Assembly: GCF_042648965.1 (NCBI RefSeq)
Contig: NZ_JBHRYJ010000005.1
Span: 124,001-188,000, forward strand
Direction: 5' to 3'
Length of the DNA stretch: 64,000 nucleotides
From: Ferrovibrio xuzhouensis
GTDB lineage: Bacteria > Pseudomonadota > Alphaproteobacteria > Ferrovibrionales > Ferrovibrionaceae
Below are positions 60,984 to 64,000 of the stretch, piece after piece. The number at the start of each line of letters is the position of its first letter. The first letter of the stretch is position 1. A program made the position numbers and the translations under genes. The notes beneath the pieces were generated by a model, which did not search any database, was not told the DNA's origin, and saw only the letters and a program-made list of their open reading frames with translations.

Positions 60984-61787
60984 ATGGGCTGTAAACCCGT
61001 TTTTGGGGTCCCGGCCGTGGAAAGCGTCAAAACTGCCCTGCGTGTTCTGGAAGCTGTCGTTGAGAGCCAGCTGATTGGCGTCAGCGAACTTGCTCGCCGA
61101 CTACAGGAACCCAAGACCACGATTCAGCGTTGCCTGACGACGCTGCACGACGCGGGATACGTTCGCCCGGTGGACGGCACTCGTCGTCGATGGGCCGTCA
61201 CAAACCGTCTGCTGCTCCTCAGCAAGTCTGCAGATCCGGAGCCGCGGCTACGCGAGATTGCTCTGCCGGTAATGCGATGGCTGCGCGACGAAACGCGCGA
61301 GACCATTCACCTTATGGTGCCGGAAGGCGGTGAGGTCGTTCTCATCGACCGCCTTGATTCACCACAGCCGGTTCGCACCGTTCGTCAGCTTGGTGCACAT
61401 GCGCCGCTGCATGTGGCCTCCAACGGCAAGGCCGCCCTGGCAGCCATGGAAGAGGCTGAGCGCGAGGCCTACATCCGAAATCCGCTGGTCTCGTGGACCA
61501 AGCGGACCATCACAGATGCCGACCGCTTGCGGCAAGAAGTCGCCAAGGTCCGGGAGCTCGGATATGCGGTCAGCTTCGGCGAACTGGATCCGGAAGTGCA
61601 TGCCGTTGCGGCGGCCATTCTGAATTCCGAAGGCAAGCCGATAGCAACGATGTCGATATCCTGCCCTGCCTCCCGGTTGCCGGTCGAGCTGATCCCGAAA
61701 TACGGCGCTTTGGTCTCCAAAGCAGCTGCTGAAATCAGCCGCAGCCTGAAATCAGCCAATGCCGAGGTCTCTCAGGCAGCGGCATAG
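60984..61787 (+). CDS. IclR-family regulator
   Basis: This protein of about 267 residues has a winged helix (LIGVSELARRLQEPKTTIQRCL) and a C-terminal GAF-like effector domain (from about 90), with the GELDPEVHAVAAAI signature near 205. The start is uncertain: ATG at 60966 overlaps the operator and a GTG at 61017 is also possible. It is divergent from and probably controls the seven-gene operon, as well as itself. Confidence 0.87.
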   Translation: MGCKPVFGVPAVESVKTALRVLEAVVESQLIGVSELARRLQEPKTTIQRCLTTLHDAGYVRPVDGTRRRWAVTNRLLLLSKSADPEPRLREIALPVMRWLRDETRETIHLMVPEGGEVVLIDRLDSPQPVRTVRQLGAHAPLHVASNGKAALAAMEEAEREAYIRNPLVSWTKRTITDADRLRQEVAKVRELGYAVSFGELDPEVHAVAAAILNSEGKPIATMSISCPASRLPVELIPKYGALVSKAAAEISRSLKSANAEVSQAAA

Positions 61788-61865
61788 CTTCTCCGGAACG
61801 CGTCCAAACGAGCGCTAGCTGGCCAGTCATAAGGCCAGGGCCTGCAGTGTCCCTGGGGAGGGCCA

Positions 61866-62591
61866 ATGAGCATCGTTCTCTACCATTCACCGAAGTCGAG
61901 CGCGTCCCGACGGGTCCGCCTTTTCCTTGAAGAAAAGGGACTGGCCTATGAAGCCCACGAGATAGACCTGTCCCGCCAGCAGCAGCACCAGCCGGAATAT
62001 CTGGCGATCAATCCGCTGGGGGTGGTGCCGACAATCCTGCATGACGGGCGGCCGCTACATGAGAGCGGTACCATTTGCGAATACCTCGACACCATCTTCC
62101 CGGAGCCTCGGCTACGCCCTGATGACCCCTACGACCTCGCCCTGATGCGGAACTGGGTCCGCCATGTCGACGGCCTCATCGGCAACCTCATCCGCTTCAA
62201 CTGGCGACACCATTTGCAGAAGAAGGCCGAGAAGATGTCGGAGGATGAGCTCCAGGCCATGCTGACAAAGATCCCCAGCGCGGAACGGCGCGAAGCCTGG
62301 ATGCGCGTCGCCCGGAGTCCCTATACCGAGGAAGAACTCGGTGAGGCCCGGTCCAAGCTCATTGGCCTTCTCGATCAGATGGAAGACATGATTTCCGGGG
62401 GCTGGCTGATCGGCGGCCGCTATTCACTTGCCGATATCGCTGTCGCGCCGTTCGTCAGGCGGATCGACGAAGAGATCGCTCCGGAAGCCCTGTCGCCGGT
62501 TCAGCGGCCCAAAGTTGCCGCCTGGTGGGCTGCTCTCCAGGCGCGCCCGGCATATGCACGGGCTGACTTCGGGGCCTTCGTGGACGCCTAG
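61866..62591 (+). CDS. Glutathione S-transferase family protein
   Basis: This 241-residue protein has a thioredoxin-like N domain with YHSPKSSASRRVRLFLEEKG, NPLGVVPTILHDG (cis-Pro) and ESGTICEYLD (glutathione gamma-Glu site). A helical C domain follows from about 90. GGGGAGGG precedes the ATG. It may be co-regulated with the IclR gene 78 bp upstream and detoxify an electrophilic intermediate. The substrate is unknown. Confidence 0.87.
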   Translation: MSIVLYHSPKSSASRRVRLFLEEKGLAYEAHEIDLSRQQQHQPEYLAINPLGVVPTILHDGRPLHESGTICEYLDTIFPEPRLRPDDPYDLALMRNWVRHVDGLIGNLIRFNWRHHLQKKAEKMSEDELQAMLTKIPSAERREAWMRVARSPYTEEELGEARSKLIGLLDQMEDMISGGWLIGGRYSLADIAVAPFVRRIDEEIAPEALSPVQRPKVAAWWAALQARPAYARADFGAFVDA

Positions 62592-62678
62592 GCGACAACG
62601 CCTTAGCTTTCTGACGAAGGCTATATTCGGCCGTTTTCCAACATTTATAGCCAAGCCGGGCGTCGAACATAGGAACAA

Positions 62679-62693
62679 GAACATATTGCGAAC
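62679..62693 (+). promoter_or_regulatory. LexA (SOS) box of dnaE2
   Basis: GAACATATTGCGAAC is identical to the imuA box, and the flanking bases (AGGAAnAA before, TATG after) are also near-identical. It lies 30 bp before the dnaE2 ATG. Confidence 0.9.
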
Positions 62694-62723
62694 ATATGCC
62701 ACTCTGGGCTATGTCCAGTGGCC

Positions 62724-64000
62724 ATGTCCGCTCCACACCAAGTCGACAGACATGGCAACGATGCATCGGCAACAACCGCCTACGCCGAGCTCCACTGCCT
62801 GACCAACTTCTCCTTCCTCGAAGGTGCCAGCCATGCCGAGGAGCTGGTCCAACAGGCCGCCTTGCTGGGGCTGTCTGCCATCGCCATCACCGACCGCAAC
62901 ACGCTGGCCGGTGTCGTGCGCGCCCACGTGGCCGCCAGGAATGCCGCCATCCAGCTCATCATCGGCGCCAGGCTCGATTTCCGGGACGCCCCGAGCGTCA
63001 TCTGCCTGCCGATGGATCTGGCTGCCTACAGCCGCCTCAGCCAGCTCATCTCGCTCGGCCGCCGCCGCGCGCCCAAGGGAGAGGCCGAGCTCTACTGGGC
63101 TGACCTCATGGAGCGGCTGGACGGCCAGCAGATCGTCCTGCTGGCGCCCAAACGGGTCGAGCAGGCCTTCATCAGCCGGATGGAGGCCCTGCGGGACCTG
63201 ATTGGCGACAACCTGTCACTGGGCGTCTCCAACCTGATGCGCGGTCGTGACCGCCAGCGCATCGACCGCTGGGCCAAGGTCGCGGCCAAGTCTGGCGTTG
63301 CCATGGCCGCCATCAACGACGTCATTTATCACCACCCGACCCGCGCCCGCCTGCAGGACGTGCTGACGGCGACCCGGCATCGCTGCACGGTCGACGAGCT
63401 GGGTCTGCGCGCCGAGCCCAATGCCGAGCGATACCTGAAATCGCCCGCGCAGATGGCCAAGCTTTTCCGGGACCACCCGGAGGCCCTGGCCCGCAGCGTA
63501 GAGATTGCCAGCCGCTGCCGCTTCTCGCTGTCCGAGCTCGCTTACGTCTACCCCGAGGAAAGCCGGGGCGAGAGCGCGACACCACAGGCGGAACTCGAGC
63601 GTCTGGCCTGGTTGGGCGCCCAAACACGCTACCCCGATGGCATACCGGCCAAGGTACAGGCCCAGCTCGAGCATGAGCTCCGGCTCATCGAGCAGCTCAA
63701 CTATCCGGCCTACTTCCTGACCGTCTACGAGATGGTCAGCTTCGCCCGGGACCGCGGCATCCTTTGCCAGGGCCGCGGTTCGGCCGCCAATTCGGCGGTC
63801 TGCTTCTGCCTGGGCGTCACCTCGGTCGACCCGGCCACCCAGGATGTCCTGTTCGAGCGCTTCATCTCGGCCGAGCGGGCCGAGCCGCCTGACATCGATG
63901 TCGACTTCGAGCATGAGCGCCGTGAAGAGGTCATCCAGCATATCTATGAGAAGTACGGCCGGGACCGGGCAGGTATTGCCGCCACCATCATCAGCTTCCG
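62724..64000 (+). CDS. dnaE2: DnaE2, error-prone DNA polymerase alpha subunit (cut by window edge)
   Basis: The first 425 residues are visible. They have a PHP domain start AYAELHCLTNFSFLEGASH and AITDRNTLAGVV, then GRGSAANSAVCFCLG and the polymerase active-site segment EPPDIDVDFEHERR near residue 389. DnaE2 is the SOS translesion polymerase working with ImuA and ImuB. The frame has no stop before the window end. The start ATG at 62724 is 30 bp after the LexA box. Confidence 0.9.
   Translation, partial: MSAPHQVDRHGNDASATTAYAELHCLTNFSFLEGASHAEELVQQAALLGLSAIAITDRNTLAGVVRAHVAARNAAIQLIIGARLDFRDAPSVICLPMDLAAYSRLSQLISLGRRRAPKGEAELYWADLMERLDGQQIVLLAPKRVEQAFISRMEALRDLIGDNLSLGVSNLMRGRDRQRIDRWAKVAAKSGVAMAAINDVIYHHPTRARLQDVLTATRHRCTVDELGLRAEPNAERYLKSPAQMAKLFRDHPEALARSVEIASRCRFSLSELAYVYPEESRGESATPQAELERLAWLGAQTRYPDGIPAKVQAQLEHELRLIEQLNYPAYFLTVYEMVSFARDRGILCQGRGSAANSAVCFCLGVTSVDPATQDVLFERFISAERAEPPDIDVDFEHERREEVIQHIYEKYGRDRAGIAATIISF

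Overview
The window is GC-rich, gene-dense DNA from an alphaproteobacterium. The gene styles (a TipN-like polar coiled-coil protein, a GAACN7GAAC-type LexA box, the imuA-imuB/dnaE2 mutasome, FixL/FixJ-like signalling, many MaoC, crotonase and SDR genes) suggest a Rhodospirillales-like soil or water bacterium. I cannot name the genus. No rRNA, tRNA or CRISPR array is visible.

Layout. Positions 1-3000 hold the end of a lipopolysaccharide cluster (GT2 glycosyltransferase cut by the window edge, O-antigen ligase, GT9 heptosyltransferase). Positions 3.1-22.3 kb are ordinary chromosome: a ClC chloride channel, a lipoprotein lipase plus SDR, a LysR regulator with a divergent secreted hydrolase, aspartase (aspA), an MFS carrier, a MaoC-type dehydratase, the TipN-like protein, a class I ribonucleotide reductase large subunit with DnaA- and NrdR-like boxes but no nrdB, a PAS protein, an SPW membrane protein, and a fatty-acid desaturase with a TetR regulator. 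Positions 22.3-27.5 kb form a catabolic cluster: amidohydrolase, NitT/TauT-type ABC importer and an intradiol ring-cleavage dioxygenase.

Positions about 27.9-40.8 kb are an accessory region. Its core is a Tn7-like transposition module on the minus strand (tnsA, tnsB, tnsC, tniQ, a small unknown gene, a second tniQ), ending in an array of five 19-bp repeats that look like TnsB sites. Upstream of tnsA lie three small unknown genes. The first of these is preceded by a strikingly structured leader that folds as a four-helix junction touching the ribosome-binding site. A PIN/antitoxin pair, a membrane protein divergent from an XRE regulator with tandem operators, a hydrolase and a tyrosine recombinase follow.

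Positions 40.9-50.8 kb contain a lipoprotein operon, a three-gene sensor kinase/CheY/FixJ-like operon divergent from an orphan winged-helix regulator, cytochrome P460, an Ohr peroxidase, two secreted hydrolases and an SDR. Positions 50.9-64 kb carry the SOS mutasome, split in two: imuA-imuB at 50.9-53.0 kb and dnaE2 from 62.7 kb off the edge, each behind an identical LexA box. Between them sits a seven-gene minus-strand operon (an AfuABC-like importer, a CaiB CoA-transferase, two crotonases, a quinone-oxidoreductase-like enzyme) divergent from an IclR regulator with tandem operators, and a glutathione transferase.
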